DNA from: an uncultured bacterium
GTDB lineage: Bacteria; Pseudomonadota; Gammaproteobacteria; Burkholderiales; Burkholderiaceae_E
Length of the DNA stretch: 64,000 nucleotides
Assembly: GCA_903907905.1 (NCBI GenBank)
Contig: CAIVPX010000120.1
Coordinates: 62,001 to 126,000, forward strand
Reading direction: 5' to 3'
Both the position numbers and the translations under genes were made by a program. Below, piece by piece: positions 10,924-21,342 of the stretch. The notes under the pieces were generated by a model, which saw nothing but the letters and a program-made list of their open reading frames with translations, had not been told where the DNA came from and made no database searches. Positions within the stretch are counted from its first letter, which is position 1; each line of letters opens with the position of its first letter.

Positions 10924-11808
10924 ATGAACAAAGTCATCCCCGCCCTGCTCGCGCTACTCGTGGCGCTGGCGCTTCTCATGTCCTCGCTCTTTCTGGTCGA
11001 TCAGCGGCAGTACGCCGTGGTCTACTCGCTGGGCGAGATCCGCCATGTCATCGACAAGCCCGGCTTGCATTTCAAGTGGCCGCCCCCTTTCCAGAACGTG
11101 GTCTACTTCGACAAGCGTATCCTCACCCTGGACACCGCCGAGGTGGATCGCTTCATCACCTCCGAAAAGCTCAACCTGCAGATCGATACCTTCATCAAAT
11201 GGCAGATCGTCGAACCCAAGGCCTTCATCCGTTCGGTGCAGGGTAGTCAGGCGATTGCGGCCGATCGCATTTCGCGCAGCCTGCGTGATGCGCTCAACAA
11301 CGAAATCGCCAAGCGCACCGTGTCGGAAATCATTTCGGGTCAACGAGACAAGCTCACGGAAAATGTCCGGCTCAAGGTCGATGAAGACTCCCAGCAGATC
11401 GGCGTGCGCATTGTCGACGTCGGTCTCAAGCGAGTCGACTTTGCACCGGAAGTACAGGTGAGGGTCTTTGACCGCATGCAGTCCGAGCGCAAGCGGGTGG
11501 CCAACGAGCGCCGCGCCACCGGATCGGCCGAGTCCGAGAAGGTGCGTGCCGACGCCGATCGCCAGCGCGAGGTCATTCTGGCGGAGGCGTACCGCGATGC
11601 TCAGCGGATCAAGGGCGAGGGCGATGCCAGGGCTTCGGCCCTCTATGCCGAGGCCTTCGGCCAGAACCCCGAGTTCGCCGATTTCTATCGCAGCCTCGAG
11701 GCTTACCGGGCCTCCTTCCGCAGTCGCAGTGACATCCTAGTGCTTGATCCCTCGGCTGACTTCTTCCGCTATTTCCGCAGTCCGGCGCCGCCGCGCTCGC
11801 CGCGCTGA
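10924..11808 (+). CDS. hflC: FtsH protease modulator HflC
   Basis: 294 residues with an N-terminal membrane helix (about residues 5-24) and an SPFH domain; a coiled coil (ERRATGSAESEKVRADADRQ region) follows. It is the partner of HflK in the FtsH regulatory complex. The pair is next to hflX and a DUF2065 gene, the usual betaproteobacterial order. Confidence 0.96.
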   Translation: MNKVIPALLALLVALALLMSSLFLVDQRQYAVVYSLGEIRHVIDKPGLHFKWPPPFQNVVYFDKRILTLDTAEVDRFITSEKLNLQIDTFIKWQIVEPKAFIRSVQGSQAIAADRISRSLRDALNNEIAKRTVSEIISGQRDKLTENVRLKVDEDSQQIGVRIVDVGLKRVDFAPEVQVRVFDRMQSERKRVANERRATGSAESEKVRADADRQREVILAEAYRDAQRIKGEGDARASALYAEAFGQNPEFADFYRSLEAYRASFRSRSDILVLDPSADFFRYFRSPAPPRSPR

Positions 11809-11816
11809 CCTGCACC

Positions 11817-12008
11817 ATGTCTGAGGCGTGGCCGCTCGCGCTCGGTCTGGTGTTGTTGCTGGAGGGCCTGCTGCCCATGATCGCGCCCGCCAGTTGGCGA
11901 GCATTCTTTACCCGAGTGGCAGGCCTGCGCGATGGCCAGATCCGGTTCATGGGGCTGCTCGCCTCCTTGGCCGGTTTGGCATTCATCCTGTTTTCTGACT
12001 TAAAATAG
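11817..12008 (+). CDS. DUF2065 (YjeT-type) small membrane protein
   Basis: 63 residues, two hydrophobic helices (about residues 5-22 and 42-60) around a conserved middle (APASWRAFF). DUF2065/YjeT proteins commonly lie directly after hflC. Eight bases separate it from hflC, so it is in the same transcript. Function unknown; location suggests a link to the HflKC-FtsH complex, which is inference only. Confidence 0.85.
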   Translation: MSEAWPLALGLVLLLEGLLPMIAPASWRAFFTRVAGLRDGQIRFMGLLASLAGLAFILFSDLK

Positions 12009-12077
12009 CGGGTTTTGCGCAAAGCTTGTGGGCTTTGTTGAGCTTATCCCCCCTGCTTCAGAGGATTCCCACCAAAC

Positions 12078-14586
<2,509 letters not shown>

Positions 14587-14641
14587 TTCGAGCCCGCCTT
14601 GCGACGGTGCAAGGCGCTCACTGCCCGACAAGGAGTTGTCG

Positions 14642-15148
14642 ATGAAGGATCTATACGTCTCGTGGGACGAGTACAACCGGCTGATCGAAAAGCTTGCCCT
14701 CAAGGTCTGGGAGTCCGGCTGGCACTTCGATGCAATCGTGTGTCTGGCGCGCGGGGGCTTGCGCATCGGCGATGTGATGTCGCGCCTGTTCGACCGTCCG
14801 CTGGGCGTGCTGTTTACCAGTTCGTATCGGGACAACTCGGGAACCACTCAGAGTCGCCTCATCATTGCCGATCACATCAGCAGTGCCGCGCCTCTACCCC
14901 CCGGGCGCTGGCTGCTGGTGGATGATCTGGTCGACTCGGGCGCCACCCTGGTCGAGGTCATCCCCATGCTCAAGTCGCGCCACCCAGGGCTCGAGGAAAT
15001 TCGCAGCGCCGTGCTTTGGCGCAAGGGGGCGTCGGTGGCCGAACCCGACTTCTATCTCGAATATCTGCCCACCAATCCCTGGATTCATCAACCGTTCGAA
15101 GAATACGATCATATGGGGCCCAGCGACCTCAAGTCACGCTGGGGCTGA
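14642..15148 (+). CDS. Phosphoribosyltransferase family protein
   Basis: 168 residues of the type I phosphoribosyltransferase fold; the PRPP-binding loop is LLVDDLVDSGATL (about residues 94-106). AAGGAG at 14630-14635 sets the ATG at 14642. The family is usually annotated as xanthine/hypoxanthine phosphoribosyltransferase-like, and location right after purA supports a purine-salvage role. The actual base is not evident from sequence. Confidence 0.88.
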   Translation: MKDLYVSWDEYNRLIEKLALKVWESGWHFDAIVCLARGGLRIGDVMSRLFDRPLGVLFTSSYRDNSGTTQSRLIIADHISSAAPLPPGRWLLVDDLVDSGATLVEVIPMLKSRHPGLEEIRSAVLWRKGASVAEPDFYLEYLPTNPWIHQPFEEYDHMGPSDLKSRWG

Positions 15149-15339
15149 TCTGAAGCGCCGGCATCCCTCGGGTTCTGGTCGTCCCAACCTGCTGGTGGCC
15201 GATCACGGCGCGCGCTGTGCGCGATGGATGCCGGGTGGGGCACTGCCGTTATTTTTTGTGCTCAACCGTCAGCCTGCCCTCGGCGCGGCAAATGGGACCT
15301 GTGCGCCAGCCCGAAAATCGCCTGACAGGAATCCCTCAC

Positions 15340-16560
15340 ATGACGCCAAGTCTTGATACACCCGTGGTGATTGCTGGCGCCGGACCAGTGGGGCTCATCT
15401 GCGCGCTGGCGCTTGCGCAGAGCGGGGTGCCCTGCATCCTGATCGAGGCTGAACCGACACTGACCCATGACCTCCGGGCGGGGACCTTTCATCCGCCAAC
15501 GCTGGAGATGCTCGAGCGAGTCGGCGTGACCGAGGACATGCTCGCCTTGGGCATTCGCGTACCCGTCTGGCAGTCATGGGACATGGACTTTGGTCGGGTC
15601 GCTGACTGGGACCTGTCGCTGCTGCAGCACGACACCCCTTACCCGTTCCGTCTGCACCTCGAACAGCACCGCCTCACGCCGATCCTGTACCGGAGTCTGC
15701 AGGCTTATCCGCATGCAAGCGTGCTGTTTGGACACCGCTTCGAATCGATGCGTCAGCACGATACGCATGTCGAGATCGTCGCCACGACCGATGCAGGCGA
15801 GCGCCGCTTTCGTGCCGCCTGGTTGATTGGCGCCGATGGCGGGCGCAGTCAGGTGCGTAAGTCGGCGGGCATCGAATTTGCCGGCTACACCTGGCCCGAG
15901 CGCTACAGCGTTATCAGCACGCGACACGATTTCGCCGAGCAGGGCTTTCGCGAGAACGCATACATCAGCGATCCGACGCAGTGGGTGGCGGTATTCAAGA
16001 TGCCCGATGAGCGGCCGCCCGGGCTGTGGCGGATGACGCTGCCGGTGGGCGCCGAGGTCAGCGAGGCGGAGGCCCTCGCGGGCCCTTATGCGCAACACGC
16101 CATTCGGCGCCTGACGCGAGACGCGCCCTCGACGCAATACCCTCTGGTGCATCAGAGCATTTACAACGTGCATCAGCGGGTGGCGGTGACCATGCGGGCT
16201 CACCGCGTGCTGCTCGCGGGAGACTCGGCACATGTCAACAATCCGCTGGGCGGATTTGGTTTGAACAGCGGCATTCACGATGCCGTGAGCGTGGGCGAGA
16301 TGCTTGCCAAAGTGGTCAAGGGCGAGGCACCGGATACCTTGCTCGATCTTTATCATCGCCAGCGCCACACGGTCAATGTCGAGTATGTCCAGACGCTCTC
16401 GGTTCGTAACAAGCATAATCTCGAGGTGAAGGATCCCGTCGAGCGCGCCCAGCGCATTCGCGATCTTCAGGCCATCAGCGCCGATTCGGTCAAGGCGCGC
16501 GAGTATCTGCTCAACTCGTCAATGATCAACAGCATCCGTCGTGCCAGCACGATTGCCTGA
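15340..16560 (+). CDS. FAD-dependent aromatic-ring monooxygenase family
   Basis: 406 residues of the PHBH/UbiH-type (FAD_binding_3) family. The ADP-binding GAGPVG is at residues 13-18, and the second FAD motif is seen in GDSAHVNNPLGGFGLNSGIHDA. Such enzymes hydroxylate phenolic or N-heteroaromatic rings using NAD(P)H and O2. I choose ATG 15340, preceded by ACAGGA at about 15325-15330; the frame is open upstream but without conserved sequence. It heads a three-gene operon with a Bug binding protein and a maleate-isomerase-fold protein, so a ring-cleavage catabolic role is likely; substrate unknown. Confidence 0.85.
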   Translation: MTPSLDTPVVIAGAGPVGLICALALAQSGVPCILIEAEPTLTHDLRAGTFHPPTLEMLERVGVTEDMLALGIRVPVWQSWDMDFGRVADWDLSLLQHDTPYPFRLHLEQHRLTPILYRSLQAYPHASVLFGHRFESMRQHDTHVEIVATTDAGERRFRAAWLIGADGGRSQVRKSAGIEFAGYTWPERYSVISTRHDFAEQGFRENAYISDPTQWVAVFKMPDERPPGLWRMTLPVGAEVSEAEALAGPYAQHAIRRLTRDAPSTQYPLVHQSIYNVHQRVAVTMRAHRVLLAGDSAHVNNPLGGFGLNSGIHDAVSVGEMLAKVVKGEAPDTLLDLYHRQRHTVNVEYVQTLSVRNKHNLEVKDPVERAQRIRDLQAISADSVKAREYLLNSSMINSIRRASTIA

Positions 16561-16593
16561 TTCCCGTCGTCATCCCGTTCAATGGAGTTCGAA

Positions 16594-17574
16594 ATGGCTG
16601 TCGTGTCTCGTCGACAACTCATCCGGATCGCTGCCTTGGGTGCATGGGCGCCGTGGGGCAGCTTGTCCGCGCAACCGGGGTGGCCGTCCCGTCCGGTGCG
16701 TATCGTGGTGCCGTTTGCAGCCGGGGGCAACACTGATGGCATCGCGCGATTCATGGCCGAGCGGCTCACCCAGGTGCTGGGCCAGGCCGTCGTCGTCGAC
16801 AACAGGGTAGGGGCTGGTGGCGCACTGGCCGCTGATTTCGTGGCCAAGGCAGCGCCCGATGGCTACACCCTGCTCCTGGCGGCCATGCCGGTGATGGCCA
16901 TCCTGCCAGTTATCAGCAAAGTGAATTTCGATCCGACGCGTGACTTCCAGCCGATCAGCAACATTGGCAGTAACCCTTTCGTCATGGGGATACATCGTTC
17001 GGTCCCGGCCACCAACGTTCGTGAGTTCGTCGACTTCATCGCTCGCCATCCGGGCAAGTACAACTACGCATCGGGCGGATCGGGCAGCGTCTCGCACCTC
17101 TCGGCGGCGCTCTTCGTAAAAGCGGCGCGCCTCGACATGGCGCACGTTAGCTACAAGGGTGGTGCCCCTGCGGTGGTCGACCTGTTGGCCGGTAACGTAC
17201 AGATGTATTTCGGCAATTTTTCCGAACTTGTCCCGCATGCGGCAGGCGGCCAAATCCGATTGATCGGCGTGTCCAGCGCCGCGCGCTCACCCCAGTTGCC
17301 TCAAGTCGCCACCATCGCCGAGTCAGGCTTCCCGGGGTTTCAGACTGTTACCTGGAACGGCTTGCTGGCGCCGGCAGCGACACCCGCGCCGGTAGTCAAT
17401 CGGCTGGCCGAGGTCGCGCGCGAGATCGTCGCGTCGGACACTGCCCGCAGCCGTCTGGCCCAACTGGGCGTTGACCCGATCGGTAATCGCCCTGACGAGT
17501 TCGTCGCCACCCTGCGTGCCGATATCGCCACGTGGTCCGACGCGGCCAAAGCAGCCAACCTCAGGATGGAGTGA
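16594..17574 (+). CDS. Bug/TctC-family tripartite tricarboxylate transporter binding protein
   Basis: 326 residues. The N-terminus has a Tat-like signal (SRRQLIRIAALG ... SAQ) followed by the Bug core (PSRPVRIVVPFAAGGNTD, VVDNRVGAGGALAADFVAKAAPDGYTLL, YASGGSGS, YKGGAPAVVDLLAG). ATG 16594 has GGAG six bases before it. Bug proteins are periplasmic binders of carboxylates and are greatly expanded in Burkholderiales; many have no transporter genes beside them, as here. It probably binds the substrate or a product of the neighbouring enzymes. Confidence 0.93.
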   Translation: MAVVSRRQLIRIAALGAWAPWGSLSAQPGWPSRPVRIVVPFAAGGNTDGIARFMAERLTQVLGQAVVVDNRVGAGGALAADFVAKAAPDGYTLLLAAMPVMAILPVISKVNFDPTRDFQPISNIGSNPFVMGIHRSVPATNVREFVDFIARHPGKYNYASGGSGSVSHLSAALFVKAARLDMAHVSYKGGAPAVVDLLAGNVQMYFGNFSELVPHAAGGQIRLIGVSSAARSPQLPQVATIAESGFPGFQTVTWNGLLAPAATPAPVVNRLAEVAREIVASDTARSRLAQLGVDPIGNRPDEFVATLRADIATWSDAAKAANLRME

Positions 17575-17582
17575 ATGCAGCG

Positions 17583-18356
17583 ATGAATCAGGCAACGGCC
17601 CGCACCAGCGTCGATTCGCTTGCAACCCGCGCGAAGATCGGGGTCATCGTTCCGGCGACCAATACGGTGGTTCAGCCCGAGATGGAGGCGATGCGTCCGG
17701 TTGGCGTGACCAATCATGTGAGCCGCATGCGCCTGCCGCCTCGTCCGTATGGCGACATGGGCGAATATCGGCGCGCGCTCGATACCGAGCGCGGCGAACT
17801 CGAAACGGCACTTGATCTGCTGCTAGCGTGCGAGCCCCACGCAGTCGCGCACGGCCATTCGATTCATTCTTTCCGGGGAGACCGGGCCCGGGCGCAGGCC
17901 GAGGCATCCCGCCTTCGTGACCTCGCCGGCGGCATTCCCTTCATCACGCCTTCGCTTGCGGTGCTGGAGGCTCTCAAGGCCATGGGTGAGCCGAATTGCC
18001 TCGGAGTTCTCACGCCCTACTGGCCGCCGGCCAATGAGTTGATTGGTGAGTTCTTCACCGCCTGCGGGTATCGGGTCGCGACCACGCATGGGCTTGAGGC
18101 CAAGGGGCCCATCTCGGTGGCACAGTTCACCCCCGGGGAGATCATGGCCGGCTTCGAAGCGCTTGATCGGCCCGAGGTCGAGGCGCTGGTCCATGTCGGC
18201 ACCAATCTTCCGGTGAGTGCGATGACGGCCGACATCGAGACACGCTTCGGCAAGCCGCTGATCGGTGTCAACGTGGCAACCTACTGGCTCGCGTTGCGTA
18301 GCCTTGGCATTCAGGATCCACTGCCGGGGTTCGGACTGCTGGCTGAAAAACATTGA
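17583..18356 (+). CDS. Maleate isomerase / Asp-Glu racemase superfamily protein lacking the usual cysteines
   Basis: 257 residues with the fold markers of maleate cis-trans isomerase and arylmalonate decarboxylase (IGVIVPATNTVVQPEMEAM near residues 20-38; GVLTPYWPP; GVNVATYWLALR). The two active-site cysteine positions of the family appear to be occupied by other residues: the first region reads AHGHSIHSF and the second VHVGTNLPV. It starts nine bases after the Bug gene and is followed by a bidirectional hairpin. It may be a lyase or non-enzymatic relative; calling it maleate isomerase would be too specific. Confidence 0.75.
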   Translation: MNQATARTSVDSLATRAKIGVIVPATNTVVQPEMEAMRPVGVTNHVSRMRLPPRPYGDMGEYRRALDTERGELETALDLLLACEPHAVAHGHSIHSFRGDRARAQAEASRLRDLAGGIPFITPSLAVLEALKAMGEPNCLGVLTPYWPPANELIGEFFTACGYRVATTHGLEAKGPISVAQFTPGEIMAGFEALDRPEVEALVHVGTNLPVSAMTADIETRFGKPLIGVNVATYWLALRSLGIQDPLPGFGLLAEKH

Positions 18357-18362
18357 GAGGCG

Positions 18363-18415
18363 CGAAAAAGGCCGGCTTGCGCCGGCCTTTGGATTGGTGC
18401 CCAGAAGAGGACTCG
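18363..18415. repeat. 53-bp direct repeat, copy 1 (tRNA-Leu 3' tail plus terminator)
   Basis: A 53-base segment identical to 18507-18559. On the minus strand it contains the last 18 bases of tRNA-Leu up to the discriminator base, the CCA end, and the terminator hairpin. The tRNA body is absent here: identity stops exactly at 18415, where the sequence becomes CCCAC. The two copies start 144 bases apart. Confidence 0.95.
18367..18390. terminator. Bidirectional hairpin terminator after the isomerase-like gene
   Basis: Perfect 10-bp stem (AAAGGCCGGC / GCCGGCCTTT) with a 4-base loop, preceded by AA and ending in TTT, 11 bases after the stop at 18356. It can end the + strand operon and also serves as a second terminator for the minus-strand tRNA. 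Confidence 0.75.
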
Positions 18416-18469
18416 CCCACGTGTCGCGGGCCCGGTCTGGCTTGCACGCCAGCCCTTTCGAGTCCTCGC

Positions 18470-18491
18470 GCGGAGCACGCAGGTGCTCCGC
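18470..18491. other. Perfect hairpin inside the 91-bp spacer between the repeats
   Basis: GCGGAGCAC and GTGCTCCGC form a perfect 9-bp stem with loop GCAG. It lies in the unique 91 bases (18416-18506) between the two 53-bp repeats. No T-run follows in either direction, so it is not a classical terminator. Confidence 0.5.
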
Positions 18492-18506
18492 TTTCCGGTC
18501 ACCCAA

Positions 18507-18559
18507 CGAAAAAGGCCGGCTTGCGCCGGCCTTTGGATTGGTGCCCAGAAGAGGACTCG
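18507..18559. repeat. 53-bp direct repeat, copy 2 (overlaps intact tRNA-Leu)
   Basis: Identical to 18363-18415. Here the sequence continues into the complete tRNA-Leu gene, so this is the parental copy. The repeat end falls within the T-arm of the tRNA, a usual recombination region for tRNA-targeting integrases and for tandem tRNA deletions. Confidence 0.95.
18509..18534 (-). terminator. Terminator of tRNA-Leu
   Basis: Read on the minus strand, AAAGGCCGGC-GCAA-GCCGGCCTTTTT gives a 10-bp stem, a GCAA tetraloop and a T-run, starting five bases after the encoded CCA. This is a typical intrinsic terminator. Confidence 0.8.
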
Positions 18560-18625
18560 AACCTCCACAGTGTTGCCACCGCTAGGACCTGAACCTAGTG
18601 CGTCTACCAATTCCGCCATCTGGGC
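18539..18625 (-). tRNA. tRNA-Leu (anticodon CAG)
   Basis: 87 bases including an encoded CCA. Acceptor 5' GCCCAGA pairs with 3' TCTGGGC, the D region reads TGGCGGAATTGGTAGACGC, the anticodon stem CTAGG/CCTAG closes the loop TTCAGGT (anticodon CAG), a class II variable arm follows, and the T-arm has GGTTCGAGTCC. The long variable arm and D-loop are typical for leucine. It lies divergent from rnr. Confidence 0.95.
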
Positions 18626-18766
18626 TTTGGATACTGTGTAAGACCCGTATCCTGATCGGACTTCTGCTTGATGCGTTTACCGATCGAGGCGCGGATTGTA
18701 ATGTAGATCGGGTATTTGTCAAAACCCCGCACGGCTGAGCCCGTGCACCCTTGAAGGGTCTTCTGC

Positions 18767-21340
18767 GTGAGCACCATGAGTTGGGTACCCCCTACCCGGG
18801 AGCGAATCCTTGAATGTTTGCGGGCTGCCGATGTGCCACTGACACCGGCCGAACTCGCAGCACGCCTGGACGTTCCTGCCGAGCATGTTCCGATCCTCAA
18901 TCGCAGGGTCGCCGCGATGGAGCGCGACGGGCAACTGCTGCCCAACCGCAAGGGCGTGCTGCTTCTGGCCAGCCGGCTCGATCTCATTGCCGGGCGAATT
19001 CAAGGCCACCGCGATGGATTCGGGTTTCTGTTGCCCGATCTCGGCGGGCCGGATCTATTCCTGTCGCCGCGCGAGATGCAAAAGGCGATGCATGGCGATC
19101 GTGTTCTGGTGCGCCGCACGGGCTACGACTCCCGAGGGCGGCAGGAAGGGGTGATCGTCGAGGTGACCGATCGCGCTCACCGCCGACTCGTCGGACGCTT
19201 CGTCAACGAGCGAGGCGTCCACATCGTGATCCCCGAGGACCAGCGCATCAAGCACGACATCATCGTGGCGCCAGGCGATACCCAGTCGGCCCAGCATGGG
19301 CAGGTCGTGACCATCGAAATCATCAATCCCCCGAGCAACGGCGCACCGCCGATCGGGCGAGTGGTGGAGGTGCTCGGCGAAATTGGCGACCCGGGCATGG
19401 AGATCGAGATCGCGGTGCGAAAGTTTGATGTACCGCATGCATTCAGCGAGGCCGCCGTGACGCAGGCTGGCAGGCTCCCGACCAAGGTCAGGCCCTCCGA
19501 CCTGAAGGGTCGGGTCGATCTGCGCGATGTGCCCCTGGTGACCATCGACGGGGAAGACGCTCGTGACTTCGACGACGCCGTCTACTGCGAGCGGATCGAT
19601 ATCGAGCCTGGCGCTGCTGAGTTTGTTGGGTGGACTGGGGTCACGCCCGATGCGGCGGGTGCGCCTGCCGAGCAGGTGCATGGGCCTGCTCGCCGAGGGC
19701 GGCGGGTGAGCGCCCAGCCCGCCGCCGAAACGGGCTTCCGCCTGCTGGTGGCAATTGCGGACGTCTCGCACTATGTCAAGCCCGGCGATGCGCTCGATAC
19801 CGATGCGCTCGAGCGCAGCACTTCGGTTTATTTCCCTCGGCGGGTCATCCCCATGCTCCCCGAGAAACTGTCCAATGGCCTGTGCTCGCTCAATCCGGAC
19901 GTGGGTCGGCTGGTGTTGGTCTGCGACCTGGTGATCGACACCCAGGGGCGCATCCGGGCTTACCAGTTCTACGAGGCGGTCATGCACTCGGCGGCACGCC
20001 TGACCTATGAGGAGGTGTGGTCGCTGCTCTCGGGGGCAGAGGCCGCGCGTGTTGGCGTGCCAGCATCCCGTGTGGCACTGCTGCCGCAACTGCATCAGTT
20101 GCACGAACTCTATCGGGTTTTGGCGCGGTCGCGTGCGGAACGCGGCGCGCTGGAGCTTGATACGGTCGAGACGCGAATCGTGTGCGACAGCCTGGGGCGG
20201 ATCGAGCGGATCGTACCCAGCCAGCGAAACGACGCGCATCGATTGATCGAGGAGTGCATGCTCGCCGCCAACGTCTGCGCGGCTGATTTCATGGGGCGAC
20301 GCGAGCACGCCGGCCTCTATCGAATCCACGAGGGGCCCACGCCGGAAAAGCTCACCCGCTTGCGCGAATTTCTCCGCAGCGTGGGCCTGTCCCTGGGTGG
20401 TGCCGAGAAGCCGGGCCCTCGCGACTATGCCGAACTCGCTGCGCAGATTCGGCTGCGACCCGACAATGCGCTCTTGCAGTCGATGCTGTTGCGATCGATG
20501 CAACAGGCGGTTTACTCGCCCGACAACTGCGGTCATTTCGGACTCGCCTATTCGTCCTACGCCCACTTCACCTCACCGATCCGTCGCTATCCCGACCTAC
20601 TGACCCATCGCGTGATCAAGGCCCTGCTGCGCGACGAGCGCTATTTGCCACGCCTTGCCGAGGCCACTGACGAACCCAGCGCGACGCCCCACGCGCAAGC
20701 GCAGGCGCCAGGTGGCAAGCCGCCGGCGCGTCGAGCGTCCCGCCAGTTGGCTCAGCCGGTCGAGTCCTGGCGTATCCTCGGGGGCGTCTGCTCGGCCAAT
20801 GAACGGCGGGCCGATGAGGCTTCGCGCGACGTCGAGGCCTGGCTCAAGTGTCAGTTCATGCGCGAGCGGGTCGGCGAACAATTTGTCGGCCGGATCACCG
20901 GCGTTGCGCCATTCGGCCTCTTTGTCACACTGAACGACCTCTACGTCGAGGGCATGGTGCATGTCTCCGAGCTGGGCGGTGAGTACTTTCAGTACAACGA
21001 GGCTGCGCACGAACTCAGGGGCGAGCGCACCGGCCGGCGTTTTCGACTGACTGACCCGATTGATGTTCAGGTCTCGCGAGTTGACCTCGAGGCCCGTCGC
21101 ATCGAGTTCCGCATGGTGCAGCGCCTGGTCCCGGGCGAGTCGCTGCGACCGCGCGTCGTCGACGAACTCGGTCCGCCGCCACTCACCGAGCGGTCTTCGC
21201 CCGGCCGCCGGCGCAAGGCTGCGCCGGCGAAAACCCCTGCGGCAACGCAGGCGAGGAACGAGCGGCTGGCCGCGCGCAAGCCGCGAGCACCCGGAGCAAA
21301 CAAGAAGGGCGCGCCTGCCCGGCGAAAGAAAAGGAGATAG
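18767..21340 (+). CDS. rnr: Ribonuclease R
   Basis: 857 residues, the usual length for this 3'-5' exoribonuclease of structured RNA. Order: N-terminal helix-turn-helix, cold-shock domains, the RNB catalytic domain with the acidic cluster DGEDARDFDDAVY (about residues 259-271) and HFTSPIRRYPDLLTHR, an S1 domain (VGRITGVAPFGLFVTLNDLYVEGMVHVSEL) and a basic Lys/Arg/Ala-rich tail. I take the GTG at 18767 because GAAGGG at 18753-18758 is well spaced for it; an ATG nine bases later is possible. A roughly 40-residue Gly/Ala-rich insertion splits the RNB domain after residue 275. rlmB follows after two bases. Confidence 0.95.
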   Translation: MSTMSWVPPTRERILECLRAADVPLTPAELAARLDVPAEHVPILNRRVAAMERDGQLLPNRKGVLLLASRLDLIAGRIQGHRDGFGFLLPDLGGPDLFLSPREMQKAMHGDRVLVRRTGYDSRGRQEGVIVEVTDRAHRRLVGRFVNERGVHIVIPEDQRIKHDIIVAPGDTQSAQHGQVVTIEIINPPSNGAPPIGRVVEVLGEIGDPGMEIEIAVRKFDVPHAFSEAAVTQAGRLPTKVRPSDLKGRVDLRDVPLVTIDGEDARDFDDAVYCERIDIEPGAAEFVGWTGVTPDAAGAPAEQVHGPARRGRRVSAQPAAETGFRLLVAIADVSHYVKPGDALDTDALERSTSVYFPRRVIPMLPEKLSNGLCSLNPDVGRLVLVCDLVIDTQGRIRAYQFYEAVMHSAARLTYEEVWSLLSGAEAARVGVPASRVALLPQLHQLHELYRVLARSRAERGALELDTVETRIVCDSLGRIERIVPSQRNDAHRLIEECMLAANVCAADFMGRREHAGLYRIHEGPTPEKLTRLREFLRSVGLSLGGAEKPGPRDYAELAAQIRLRPDNALLQSMLLRSMQQAVYSPDNCGHFGLAYSSYAHFTSPIRRYPDLLTHRVIKALLRDERYLPRLAEATDEPSATPHAQAQAPGGKPPARRASRQLAQPVESWRILGGVCSANERRADEASRDVEAWLKCQFMRERVGEQFVGRITGVAPFGLFVTLNDLYVEGMVHVSELGGEYFQYNEAAHELRGERTGRRFRLTDPIDVQVSRVDLEARRIEFRMVQRLVPGESLRPRVVDELGPPPLTERSSPGRRRKAAPAKTPAATQARNERLAARKPRAPGANKKGAPARRKKRR

Positions 21341-21342
21341 GC

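Noticed and set aside
17583-18356. Naming the third gene of the 15-18 kb operon maleate isomerase (nicotinate pathway)
   Set aside because: Catalytic cysteines appear missing and no other nic genes are present.
19055-20566. 503-codon open frame antisense to rnr
   Set aside because: Opposite the conserved RNase R catalytic domain; no signal, motif or RBS of its own.
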